Below are positions 11,393 through 20,759 of a DNA stretch of 64,000 nucleotides, piece by piece. The DNA is from Eretmocerus hayati (taxonomy: Eukaryota > Arthropoda > Insecta > Hymenoptera > Aphelinidae), in the NCBI GenBank assembly GCA_029851415.1, contig CM056743.1, positions 91,920,501-91,984,500 of the forward strand, given 5' to 3'. Numbering within the stretch: the first letter of the stretch is position 1; each line of letters opens with the position of its first letter. The notes under the pieces are model-generated. The model did not search any database. It had not been told where the DNA came from and saw only the letters and a list, made by a program, of their open reading frames with translations. Made by a program: the position numbers and the translations under genes.

Positions 11393-12353
11393 TTCTCTTC
11401 CCTTCCCTCCTGTCCCCCTCAGATTACTGTGTCTTTATTTGTGTTAGTGGTCCCACCTACCCCTGCCCACCAGTCCGAGTACGCCGTTCTTGGATCCTCC
11501 TACTTGCCGACCTCGCCTACAGTCCGGTGACCTCAGATGACGTTTCAACCCCCGCACCCTGCAGCATTGTCCCGTCCGGTCACCAACCGGCACTACCACA
11601 GGAGCGGGATTTGGGGTATCCCCCTTACCGTTGTGCGAGACTGCCTCCCCTCGTGGTTAGCGTAGGATTCAGGCCCCCCTACTACCGGTGGCCCAAGAGC
11701 AATCACTGGTTTTAACGCGGTACCCTCCAGAGTGGGCACGGACACAGCAGTGGAAGGATCCCCTCCCGGGGACGGTTGCACTGGTGGCGTGAGTGGCGTG
11801 CTGTGTGTGTGTGTGAGGTCAGTGTGATGTCAGTCTCGCCCGCGTCCCCACCGGAGTTCCGACCAATCGCTATGCCAGCTGGTACCGTGGTAGCACTCCT
11901 TAGTTCGGCCGATCCCTATCCCCAAGAGGCTTTTTGTTCCCTTGGGGAAGATCGTGTTACCACTCAGCGAGAGAATCCCCGACTTGGTTCGGGCCCTCGC
12001 GTCACTCTTGTGATCCGATGCATATACGATAGAGATACCCTGTATCGACAAGGTCACCGCGTTGCTTCTCACCAACTTTCGATGTGCCCCTCGAAGCCAG
12101 CAAGGCCGTCGGCGGTCAGCTCAGAATGTCCACGCGGGTTAACTTATTGTGTCAGTGTGATGTTGTATTGTGTATCTGCGACTCCTTGTCTGCGCTCGCT
12201 TATTTTGCATATTCTGCAAATTCACGAGTAACCAGAGATACTGAGGATCATATCAATCCTCAGATACTCTGGCCGTGCCACTATCCGCACCCTGTGGACG
12301 CACCCAGTAGCATGGAGAATGCTCTACCTCAACACGGTTCCTGGGGAAGGACA

Positions 12354-12355
<2 letters not shown>
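11393..12355 (-). other. Probable 5' untranslated region of the R1-clade element
   Basis: GC-rich noncoding stretch between ORF1 and the poly(T) tract. It holds a (GT)n run near 11803-11818 and a short inverted motif (GAGGATCATATCAATCCTC near 12242-12260). Long open frames here have no recognisable domain. The boundary at 12355 is the end of the adjacent poly(T) tract. Confidence 0.6.

Positions 12356-12384
<29 letters not shown>
12356..12384 (+). repeat. Poly(T) tract, 29 nt (poly(A) tail of unit 1 on the minus strand)
   Basis: An uninterrupted run of T on the plus strand equals a poly(A) tail at the 3' end of the minus-strand R1-derived unit 1. Corresponding positions in the other units are shorter, interrupted T-rich stretches preceded by TATC repeats. 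Confidence 0.9.
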
Positions 12385-12387
<3 letters not shown>

Positions 12388-12463
12388 TGGAATATGAGGA
12401 AAAGTCTGATGACAGGCTATCCCTAATGGATCTTTCACCGGCAGACCATAAGCGCTTTCATTT

Positions 12464-12489
12464 CGCTCACCCGGTAAACCGGATGAGCG
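12464..12489 (-). ncRNA. Conserved 3' UTR hairpin, unit 1
   Basis: On the minus strand the core reads CTCATCCGGTTTACCGGGTGAG: a 9 bp stem including one G-U, closed by a UUUA loop. In this unit the stem is extended by two more C-G/G-C pairs. The hairpin recurs at the same place in every unit, in the 3' UTR between the ORF2 stop and the A-rich tail. Non-LTR reverse transcriptases often recognise such 3' structures. That role is inferred. Confidence 0.7.
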
Positions 12490-12730
12490 TGAATCCAACG
12501 CCCGTGTGCCCTGGGGGCTAAAACCTTCTGCTCTCAGCCCTACGATGTTGGAAAGCATTCATTGCAGAACTGGAGACAGTTAACCACTATATAACCAACC
12601 CACCCCGGAACCGCGTTAGCATCAGGGTGGGAGGCGTATCGCGCGCCATGAGGCGTCCCTCTTCGGTGTGTCCGCTCTTCTGTCTTCTCTCTTCGTCGTC
12701 AATGATCACTCTCCAATTCGTCGTTGTTCG

Positions 12731-13455
12731 CTATGCAGCGCCCCTTGCTTCACGCTGCAATGCCCATTCTCGCTCTTCTTTTCGGGTGATCGCCGTCTTG
12801 ATATAGGCGGCGATCTTATCCCATGTCTCTTTGTTGCGGAGCATGAACGGCAATAGATTCTCAGGGGTGATCTGAATTCCGAGCCAGTTCACGAGCTCCG
12901 CTCTCTCCGTAGCTGTGTTCATGCAATGGAAGAGTGCATGCTCCACATCGTCCCAGTCTGCCGCACACATCTGACAGACCGGGGCCTCCCTCTTCTGGTA
13001 CCGCTCCAGGTACTTCCGAAGCAGCCATGCCCACTAAACGCTTGCGTCAGCCAGTGATCCAGCTCTCCGTGAGCTCGATCGATCCACCTGGCTATGTCGG
13101 GGATCAGCCTCCGCGTCCACTTCCCTTTCGTTGAACTCTCCCACTCTATTTGCCACTCTTCGACGGTCTCCTCCCTCTCGACGTCTCGTATGAGGGCCTT
13201 GCGAGTGGGGTTGAGCACGACTCCATCGCTCTTGAGGGTTTCTTGGTGTTTCCATACCCGCATTCTCTCGGCTACAAGCAGTCGGATGGGTGGTGTACCC
13301 GCAAGCACACAGGCTGCGTGGTCAGACACCGTGCAATAAGCACTGATCGTCCGTAGCGCAAAACGCCGCAGGACTGAACCTAGCTTTGCATCGATTACGG
13401 ACCCTCCAGCTACCTGTCCCCAAATTGGTGGACGGGAATGACCATGCATGGTCAT
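12731..13455 (-). pseudogene. Unit 1: R1-clade ORF2 C-terminal fragment (frameshifted)
   Basis: The fragment covers the region after the reverse transcriptase in R1-clade ORF2: a conserved AYCTVSDHAA block, then WTRRLIPDIARWIDRAHGE, an LTQAFSGHGCF block and a C-terminal zinc motif CQMC-x8-H-x4-C (CQMCAADWDDVEHALFHC). A one-base deletion at about 13013 (TACTTCCG where other units have TACTCTCCG) breaks the frame before the zinc motif. An in-frame ATG at 13455 lies in the 20 bp junction palindrome, so it is not a natural start. Confidence 0.8.
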
Positions 13456-13456
13456 T
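13436..13456. repeat. 20 bp perfect palindrome at a unit junction (recurs in every junction)
   Basis: AATGACCATGCATGGTCATT is its own reverse complement. It lies where the truncated ORF2 of one unit meets the tail of the next, followed by GGGGAAGGACAT. The same palindrome recurs near 14550, 15665, 16779, 17892 and 19022. It marks the founder's 5' truncation point. Confidence 0.8.
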
Positions 13457-13572
13457 GGGGAAGGACATGTATCTATCTATCTTTTCATTTTGAGTGGAAT
13501 ATAAGGAAAAATCTGATGACAGGCTATCCCTAATGGATCTTTCAACGCCAGACCATAAGCGCTCTCATTTCA

Positions 13573-13594
13573 CTCACCCGGTAAACCGGATGAG
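13573..13594 (-). ncRNA. Conserved 3' UTR hairpin, unit 2
   Basis: Same core as unit 1. The pair just outside the core is A and C on the plus strand, which is a G-U wobble in the minus-strand RNA. Confidence 0.65.
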
Positions 13595-13843
13595 CGTGAA
13601 TGCAACGCCCGTGTGCCCTGGGGGCTAAAACCTTCTGCTCTCAGCCCTACGATGTTGGCAATTCATCATTGCAGAACTGGGGACAGCTAACCACTATCTA
13701 ACCAACCCAACCCCGGAACCGCGTTAGCATTACTTCAGGGTGGGAGGCGTATGGCGCGCCATGAAGCGTCCGTCTTCGGTGTGTCCGCTCTCCTGTCTTC
13801 TCTCTTCGTCGTCAATGATCACTCTTCAATTCGTCGTTGTTCG

Positions 13844-14569
13844 CTATGCAGCGCCCCTTGTTGGTCGCTGCAATGCCCATTCTCGCTCTTCTTTTTGGGT
13901 GATCGCCGTCTTGATATAGGCGGCGATCTTATCCCATGTCTCTTTGTTGCGGAGCATGAACGGCAATAGATTCTCAGGGGTGATCTGATTTCCAAGCCAG
14001 TTCACGAGCTCCGCTCTCTCCGTAGCTGTGTTCATGCAATGGAAGAGTGCATGCTCCACATCGTCCCAGTCTGCCGCACACATCTGACAGACCGGGGCCT
14101 CCCTCTTCTGGTACCGCTCCAGGTACTCTCCGAAGCAGCCATGCCCACTAAACGCTTGCGTCAGCCAGTGATCCAGCTCTCCGTGAGCTCGATCGATCCA
14201 CCTGGCTATGTCGGGGATCAGCCTCCGCGTCCACTTCCCTTTCGTTGAACTCTCCCACTCTATTTGCCACTCTTCGACGGTCTCCTCCCTCTCGACGTCT
14301 CGTATGAGGGCCTTGCGAGTGGGGTTGAGCACGACTTCATCGCTCTTGAGGGTTTCTTGGTGTTTCCATACCCGCATTCTCTCGGCTACAAGCAGTCGAA
14401 TGGGTGGTGTACCCGCAAGCACACAGGCTGCGTGGTCAGACACCGTGCAATAAGCACTGATCGTCCGTAGCGCAAAACGCCGCAGGACTGAACCTAGCTT
14501 TGCATCGATTACGGACCCTCCAGCTACCTGTCCCCAAATTGGTGGACGGGAATGACCATGCATGGTCAT
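13844..14569 (-). pseudogene. Unit 2: R1-clade ORF2 C-terminal fragment (open)
   Basis: 241 codons with no break, from the junction palindrome to the stop at 13844. It has the same blocks as the other units, including SGHGCFGEYLERYQKRE and the C-terminal CQMC...H...C zinc motif. It lacks endonuclease and reverse transcriptase, so it cannot retrotranspose. Unit 3 encodes an almost identical sequence. Confidence 0.8.
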
Positions 14570-14686
14570 TGGGGAAGGACATGTATCTATCTATCTTTTC
14601 ATTTTGAGTGGAATATAAGGAAAAATCTGATGACAGGCTATCCCTAATGGATCTTTCAACGCCAGACCATAAGCGCTCTCATTTCA

Positions 14687-14708
14687 CTCACCCGGTAAAC
14701 CGGATGAG
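14687..14708 (-). ncRNA. Conserved 3' UTR hairpin, unit 3
   Basis: Identical to the hairpin of unit 2. Confidence 0.65.
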
Positions 14709-14957
14709 CGTGAATGCAACGCCCGTGTGCCCTGGGGGCTAAAACCTTCTGCTCTCAGCCCTACGATGTTGGCAATTCATCATTGCAGAACTGGGGACAG
14801 CTAACCACTATCTAACCAACCCAACCCCGGAACCGCGTTAGCATTACTTCAGGGTGGGAGGCGTATGGCGCGCCATGAAGCGTCCGTCTTCGGTGTGTCC
14901 GCTCTCCTGTCTTCTCTCTTCGTCGTCAATGATCACTCTTCAATTCGTCGTTGTTCG

Positions 14958-15683
14958 CTATGCAGCGCCCCTTGTTGGTCGCTGCAATGCCCATTCTCGC
15001 TCTTCTTTTTGGGTGATCGCCGTCTTGATATAGGCGGCGATCTTATCCCATGTCTCTTTGTTGCGGAGCATGAACGGCAATAGATTCTCAGGGGTGATCT
15101 GATTTCCAAGCCAGTTCACGAGCTCCGCTCTCTCCGTAGCTGTGTTCATGCAATGGAAGAGTGCATGCTCCACATCGTCCCAGTCTGCCGCACACATCTG
15201 ACAGACCGGGGCCTCCCTCTTCTGGTACCGCTCCAGGTACTCTCCGAAGCAGCCATGCCCACTAAACGCTTGCGTCAGCCAGTGATCCAGCTCTCCGTGA
15301 GCTCGATCGATCCACCTGGCTATGTCGGGGATCAGCCTCCGCGTCCACTTCCCTTTCGTTGAACTCTCCCACTCTATTTGCCACTCTTCGACGGTCTCCT
15401 CCCTCTCGACGTCTCGTATGAGGGCCTTGCGAGTGGGGTTGAGCACGACTTCATCGCTCTTGAGGGTTTCTTGGTGTTTCCATACCCGCATTCTCTCGGC
15501 TACAAGCAGTCGAATGGGTGGTGTACCCGCAAGCACACAGGCTGCGTGGTCAGACACCGTGCAATAAGCACTGATCGTCCGTAGCGCAAAACGCCGCTGG
15601 ACTGAACCTAGCTTTGCATCGATTACGGACCCTCCAGTTACCTGTCCCCAAATTGGTGGACGGGAATGACCATGCATGGTCAT
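14958..15683 (-). pseudogene. Unit 3: R1-clade ORF2 C-terminal fragment (open)
   Basis: 241 codons, near-identical to unit 2 (for example VTGGSV for VAGGSV and VQRRF for VLRRF near the start). The near-identity points to recent duplication or gene conversion within the array. Confidence 0.8.
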
Positions 15684-15800
15684 TGAGGAAGGACATGTAT
15701 CAATCTATCTTTTTATTTTGAGTGGAATATAAGGAAAAATCTGATGACAGGCTATCCCTTATGGATCTTTCAACGGCAGACCATGAGCGCTCTCATTTCG

Positions 15801-15822
15801 CTCACCCGGTAAACCGGATGAG
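15801..15822 (-). ncRNA. Conserved 3' UTR hairpin, unit 4
   Basis: Same core as unit 1, with the same two extra closing pairs (G-C and C-G) on the outside. Confidence 0.65.
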
Positions 15823-16107
15823 CGTGAATCCAACGCCCGTGAACCCTGGAGGCTAAAACCTTCTGCTCTCAGCCCTACGATGTTGGCAAATCATCATTGC
15901 AGAACTGGGGACAGCTAACCACTATCTAACCAACCCAACCCCGGAACCGCGTTAGCATTACTTCAGGGTGGGAGGCGTATCGCGCGCCATGAGGCGTCCC
16001 TCTTCGGTGTGTCCGCTCTTCTGTCTTCTTTCTTCATCGTCAATAATCACTCTTCAATTCGTCGTTGTTCGCTATGCAGCGCCCCTTGCTTGACGCTGCA
16101 ATGCCCA

Positions 16108-16797
16108 TTATCGCTCTTCTTTTTGGGTGATCGCCGTCTTGATATAGGCGGCGATCTTATCCCATGTCTCTTTGTTGCGGAGCATGAACGGCAATAGATT
16201 TTCAGGGGTGATCTGATTTCCAAGCCAGTTCACGAGCTCCGCTCTCTCCGTAGCTGTGTTCATGCAATGGAAGAGTGCATGCTCCACATCGTCCCAGTCT
16301 GCCGCACACATCTGACAGACCGGGGCCTCCCTCTTCTGGTACCGCTCCAGGTACTCTCCGAAGCAGCCATGCCCACTAAACGCTTGCGTCAGCCAGTGAT
16401 CCAGCTCTCCGTGAGCTCGATCGATCCACCTGGCTATGTCAGGGATCAGCCTCCGCGTCCACTTCCCTTTCGTTGAACTCTCCCACTCTATTTGCCACTC
16501 TTCGACGGTCTCCTCCCTCTCGACGTCTCGTATGAGGGCCTTGCGAGTGGGGTTGAGCACGACTCCATCGCTCTTGAGGGTTTCTTGGTGTTTCCATACC
16601 CGCATTCTCTCGGCTACAAGCAGTCGAATGGGTGGTGTACCCGCAAGCACACAGGCTGCGTGGTCAGACACCGTGCAATAAGCACTGATCGTCCGTAGCG
16701 CAAAACGCCGCTGGACTGAACCTAGCTTTGCATCGATTACGGACCCTCCAGCTACCTGTCCCCAAATTGGTGGACGGGAATGACCATGCATGGTCAT
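16108..16797 (-). pseudogene. Unit 4: R1-clade ORF2 C-terminal fragment (early stop)
   Basis: Same fragment, ending about 12 codons earlier than units 2 and 3 because the sequence after KEER reads a stop (TAA, 16108-16110). The zinc motif is retained. Confidence 0.8.
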
Positions 16798-16914
16798 TGG
16801 GGAAGGACATGTATCTATCTATCTTTTTATTTTGAGTGGAATATAAGGAAAAATCTGATGACAGGCTATCCCTAATGGATCTTTCAACGCCAGACCATAA
16901 GCGCTCTCATTTCA

Positions 16915-16936
16915 CTCACCCGGTAAACCGGATGAG
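16915..16936 (-). ncRNA. Conserved 3' UTR hairpin, unit 5
   Basis: Identical core to units 2 and 3. Confidence 0.65.
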
Positions 16937-17184
16937 CGTGAATCCAACGCCCGTGTGCCCTGGGGGCTAAAACCTTCTGCTCTCAGCCCTACGATGTTGG
17001 CAAGCCATCATTGCAGAACTGGGGACAGCTAACCACTATCTAGCCAACCCACCCCGGAACCGCGTTAGCATTACTTCAGGGTGGGAGGCGTATCGCGCGC
17101 CATGAAGCGTCCGTCTTCGGTGTGTCCGCTCTCCTGTCTTCTCTCTTCGTCGTCAATGATCACTCTTCAATTCGTCGTTGTTCG

Positions 17185-17901
17185 CTATGCAGCGCCCCTT
17201 GCTTGTCGCTGCAATGCCCATTCTCGCTCTTCTTTTCGGGTGATCGCCGTCTTGATATAGGCGGCGATCTTATCCCATGTCTCTTTGTTGCGGAGCATGA
17301 ACGGCAATAGATTCTCGGGGGTGATCTGATTTCCAAGCCAGTTCACGAGCTCCGCTCTCTCCGTAGCTGTGTTCATGCAATGGAAGAGTGCATGCTCCAC
17401 ATCGTCCCAGTCTGCCGCACACATCTGACAGACCGGGGTCTCCCTCTTCTGGAACCGCTCCAGGTACTCTCCGAAGCAGCCATGCCCACTAAACGCTTGC
17501 GTCAGCCAGTAATCCAGCTCTCCGTGAGCTCGATCGATCCACCTGGCTATGTTGGGGATCAGCCTTCGCGTCCACTTCCCTTTCGTTGAGCTCTCCCACT
17601 CTTTTTGCCACTCTTCGACGGTCTCCCCCCTCTCGACGTCTCGTATGAGGGCCTTGCGAGTGGGGTTGAGCACGACTCCATCGCTCTTGGGGGGTTCTTG
17701 GAGTTTCCATACCCGCACTCTCTCGGCTACAAGCAGTCGAATGGGTGGTGTACCCACAAGCACACAGGCTGCGTGGTCAGACACCGTGCAATAAGCACTG
17801 ATCGTCCGTAGCGCAAAACGCCGCTGGACTGGACCTAGCTCTGCATCGATTACGGACCCTCTAGCTACCTGCCCCCAAATTGGTGCAACGGGAATGACCA
17901 T
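17185..17901 (-). pseudogene. Unit 5: R1-clade ORF2 C-terminal fragment
   Basis: Same fragment with more substitutions (for example LVGTPPIR, RVRVWKLQEPPKSD). A one-base insertion near 17887 (GGTGCAACGGG where others have GGTGGACGGG) changes the frame next to the junction palindrome, so the open frame begins slightly inside it. Confidence 0.8.
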
Positions 17902-18043
17902 GCATGGTCATTGGGGGAGGACATGTATCTATCTACCTTTTTTCTTTTTTTTTTAATTTTTTTCAAGTGGAATATAAGGAAAAATTTGATGACAGGCTAT
18001 CCCTAATGGATCTTTCACCGGCAGACCATAAGCGCTTTGATTT

Positions 18044-18069
18044 TGCTCACCCGGTGAACCGGATGAGCA
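18044..18069 (-). ncRNA. Conserved 3' UTR hairpin, unit 6 (covarying outer pair)
   Basis: The outermost pair is T18044-A18069, where units 1 and 4 have C-G, so both sides changed together. One loop base differs (GTGAAC for GTAAAC). Confidence 0.7.
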
Positions 18070-18290
18070 TGAATCCAACGCCCGTGTGCCCTGGGGGCTA
18101 AAACCTTCTGCTCTCAGCCCTACGATGTTGGCAATTCATCATTGCAGAACTGGGGACAGCTAACCACTATCTAACCAACCCACCCCGGAACCGCGTTAGC
18201 ATTACTTCAGGGTGGGAGGCGTATCGCGCGCCATGAGGCGTCCCTCTTCGGTGTGTCCGCTCTTCTGTCTTCTTTCTTCATCGTCAATAA

Positions 18291-19040
18291 TCACTCTTCA
18301 ATTCGTCGTTGTTCGCTATGCAGCGCCCCTTGCTTGACGCTGCAATGCCCATTATCGCTCTTCCTTTGGGTGATCGCCGTCTTGATATAGGCGGCGATCT
18401 TATCCCATGTCTCTTTGTTGCGGAGCATGAACGGCAATAGATTCTCAGGGTTGGTCTGATTTCCAAGCCAGTTCACGAGCTCCGCTCTCTCCGTAGCTGT
18501 GTTCATGCAATGGAAGAGTGCATGCTCCACATCGTCCCAGTCTGCCGCACACATCTGACAGACCGGGGTCTCCCTCTTCTGGAACCGTTCCAGGTACTCT
18601 CCGAAGCAGCCATGCCCACTAAACGCTTCCGTCAGCCAGTAATCCAGCTCTCCGTGAGCTCGATCGATCCACCTGGCTATGTTGGGGATCAGCCTTCGCA
18701 TCCACTTCCCTTTCGTTGAGCTCTCCCACTCTTTTTGCCACTCTTCGACGGTCTCCCCCCTCTCGACGTCTCGTATGAGGGCCTTGCGAGTGGGGTTGAG
18801 CACGACTCCATCGCTCTTGGGGGGTTCTTGGCGTTTCCATACCCGCACTCTCTCGGCTACAAGCAGTCGAATGGGTGGTGTACCCGCAAGCACACAGGCT
18901 GCGTGGTCAGACACCGTGCAATAAGCACTGATCGTCTGTAGCGCAAAACGCCGCTGGACTGAACCTAGCTTTGCATCGATTACGGACTCTCCAGCTACCT
19001 GTCCCCAAATTGGTGGACGGGAATGACCATGCATGGTCAT
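18291..19040 (-). pseudogene. Unit 6: R1-clade ORF2 C-terminal fragment (altered end)
   Basis: Same fragment with an altered last 20 or so codons caused by a one-base indel near 18364 (CTTCCTTTGGG where others have CTTCTTTTTGGG). It shares several substitutions with unit 5 (EPPKSD, ERGETVEEWQKEW), which suggests a common recent ancestor. Confidence 0.8.
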
Positions 19041-19170
19041 TGGGGAAGGACATCTATCTATCTATCTTTCTTTTTTTCCCTTTCTTTTCTTAAGCGGAAT
19101 ATAAGGAAAAATTTGATGACAGGCTATCCCTAATGGATCTTTCACCGGCAGACCATAAGCGCTTCCATTT

Positions 19171-19196
19171 TGCTCACCTGGTAAACCAGATGAGTA
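19171..19196 (-). ncRNA. Conserved 3' UTR hairpin, unit 7 (covarying inner pair)
   Basis: Inside the stem, T19179-A19188 replaces the C-G pair of all other units, a compensatory double change. The outer T-A pair is shared with unit 6. One position between (G19172/T19195) becomes a C-A mismatch in the RNA. Confidence 0.7.
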
Positions 19197-19626
19197 TGAA
19201 TCCAACGCCCGTGTGCCCTGGGGGCTAACACCTTCTGCTCTCAGCCCTACGATGTTGGCAAGCCATCATTGCAGAACCGGGGACAGCTAACCACTATCTA
19301 ACCAACCCACCCCGGAACCGCGTTAGCATTTCTTCAGGGTGGGAGGCGTATCGCGCGCCATGAGGCGTCCCTCTTCGGTGTGTCCGCTCTTCTGTCTTCT
19401 TTCTTCATCGTCAATAATCACTCTTCAATTCGTCGTTGTTCGCTATGCAGCGCCCCTTGCTTGACGCTGCAATGCCCATTATCGCTCTTCTTTTTGGGTG
19501 ATCGCCGTCTCTGCTTCTATAAGCGTGACAGATGCACAACATCATCCAGTAGCAGTATCCCGAATACTGTATTTATAATAATCGCCATAATAGATAAGTA
19601 CCATTGGCCCTGCCATATAAGTCGGA

Positions 19627-20759
19627 TGCCTACATGCGAGAGATGCAACGGGAATGTGAGAGACAAACTATTTTATTGTGAAGAGTGTAACGCAGTATTT
19701 CATACAGGCTGTGTTCGGGCATACATAAGAACTTCTGGTGCTCGTCGGTGCTGCGTCAATACATTTAATCGCACAAGAGTGGACATAAATTGTAGAGCAG
19801 CCGGTGCTGATAACATGCTCAGTTCTGATAGTGGCACGCCGGGCACTCCTTTATTCACTTTTCAGCCCACCAACTTCACGTTCAACCCGGCAGCGTCTCA
19901 GTCTCATTCAGCTATGTCTCACTCATCCAGTACAATGCCTAAATCAAATAATGCTATCTCTCAACAAGTCGCTCCAGTACAATCTTCTGCTCAACTTTTG
20001 ACTAGAGATGAAACACTAGCCTAATTTGCTGAACTCGACTCTGATCAGAAAATGAATGCAATTTTTCACAACCTTTTGACAATCGTAGATCAAAATGCAC
20101 AAAATACTAGTCGCATCGCTGCAATCGAGTCGCAAATTACTACCTTCACCACAATGATTCAAGGGCAGGAGACCCGACTGAAGGATCTTGAAGCTAAATT
20201 GGCCCAAATTTATCTTGAAATGGAAAATCTGAAAAAAGGGGGCACGCCTGTTACGGGTCAAGAATCTAATGCTGACATAATCATATCAGGTTTGCCGCAA
20301 GAGACCACCCTCTCTGATAATGAAATTGTTGAACGCATATTCCTTAAAATCAAGTCGCAGAAATCTTTATCCGATGTACTGAGAATTACCCGGTGGAATC
20401 AGACGATTTCGAGTGCTGATGAGGCAAGCGCGTCTCCCGGTCAACAACTTTTCACTTTATCTGTTAGATGTAAATCGTCCCAAGTCCGTAATGAAATTAT
20501 GCGTCTCAAACTCTCCCACGGTGACCTACCAGCGGCCGAAATTTTTCCTGAGTTAGCCGATCGCCTTCAACGTAAACTTTTCCTAAATGAATATCTGCCA
20601 CCGCAGGTCTATAAGCTTCTTGGCAAGGCTCGCGCCGCTGCCAAGTCCCGTGGGTATGAAAGAATATGGGTAAGGAATGGATCAATTTTTGTACGTAAGA
20701 ATGCTCAGTCAGACAGAATCTCAATTACGTCCGCTTTGGACATACAGAAAATGGTTTGA
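19627..20759 (+). pseudogene. ORF1 of CR1-group element: PHD finger, coiled coil, FP-like domain; one internal stop
   Basis: The start chosen is ATG 19627 (MPTCERCNGNVRD), because upstream sequence belongs to the R1-derived unit. Residues 4-47 form a PHD-type zinc finger (CERC, CEEC, FHTGC, RRCC). A Ser/Pro/Gln-rich linker follows, then a TAA at 20022-20024, then a coiled coil (IAAIESQITTF, GQETRLKDLEAKLAQIYLEM), an RRM-like segment starting ADIIISGLPQET, and an FP-like C-terminal domain (LFLNEYLPPQVYKLLG, then RIWVRNGSIFVRKN). The order of domains is the same as in copies 1 and 2, although the sequences are distant. The role would be element RNA binding and chaperoning; the FP relation is inferred from pattern. 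It overlaps the start of ORF2 by about 80 bp. Confidence 0.8.

Larger units (their letters stand above)
7600..12355 (-). mobile_element. R1-clade non-LTR retrotransposon (5' end to RT; 3' end missing)
   Basis: In minus-strand order the element has a 5' untranslated region (12355-11393), ORF1 with Cys-rich zinc knuckles (11392-9888) and ORF2 with an endonuclease (9865-9236) and reverse transcriptase (to about 7600). R1-like homology stops just after LMPNIGGPKPNRRAS, so the C-terminal domain and 3' UTR are absent. Its 5' end directly follows the poly(A)-like tract of the tandem array of R1-clade 3' ends at 12.36-19.5 kb, giving a head-to-tail arrangement. Both ORFs carry disabling lesions. Confidence 0.85.
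12356..19511 (-). repeat. Head-to-tail array of ~1.11 kb units from the 3' end of an R1-clade element (six full units, one partial)
   Basis: A constant landmark (GTGGAATAT or variant) starts at 12387, 13494, 14608, 15722, 16836, 17967 and 19094, giving unit lengths of 1107, 1114, 1114, 1114, 1131 and 1127 bp. Length differences lie in the T-rich junction tracts. In minus-strand order each unit holds a 5' truncation point inside ORF2, about 240 codons of the ORF2 C-terminus, a 3' UTR with a stable hairpin, and an A-rich tail. The second and third units (13.45-15.7 kb) are almost identical. Unit 7 is broken at 19511 by the CR1-group element. Because every unit begins at the same truncation point, the array arose by tandem amplification of one founder rather than by independent insertions. 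Confidence 0.92.

Noticed and set aside
12400..12440. CTGATGA core suggestive of a hammerhead ribozyme in the R1-derived units (and TTCTGATGAAGAC at about 56650 in the satellite core)
   Set aside because: The matching GAAA and the flanking stems are absent in both places, and in the units the motif is on the antisense strand.
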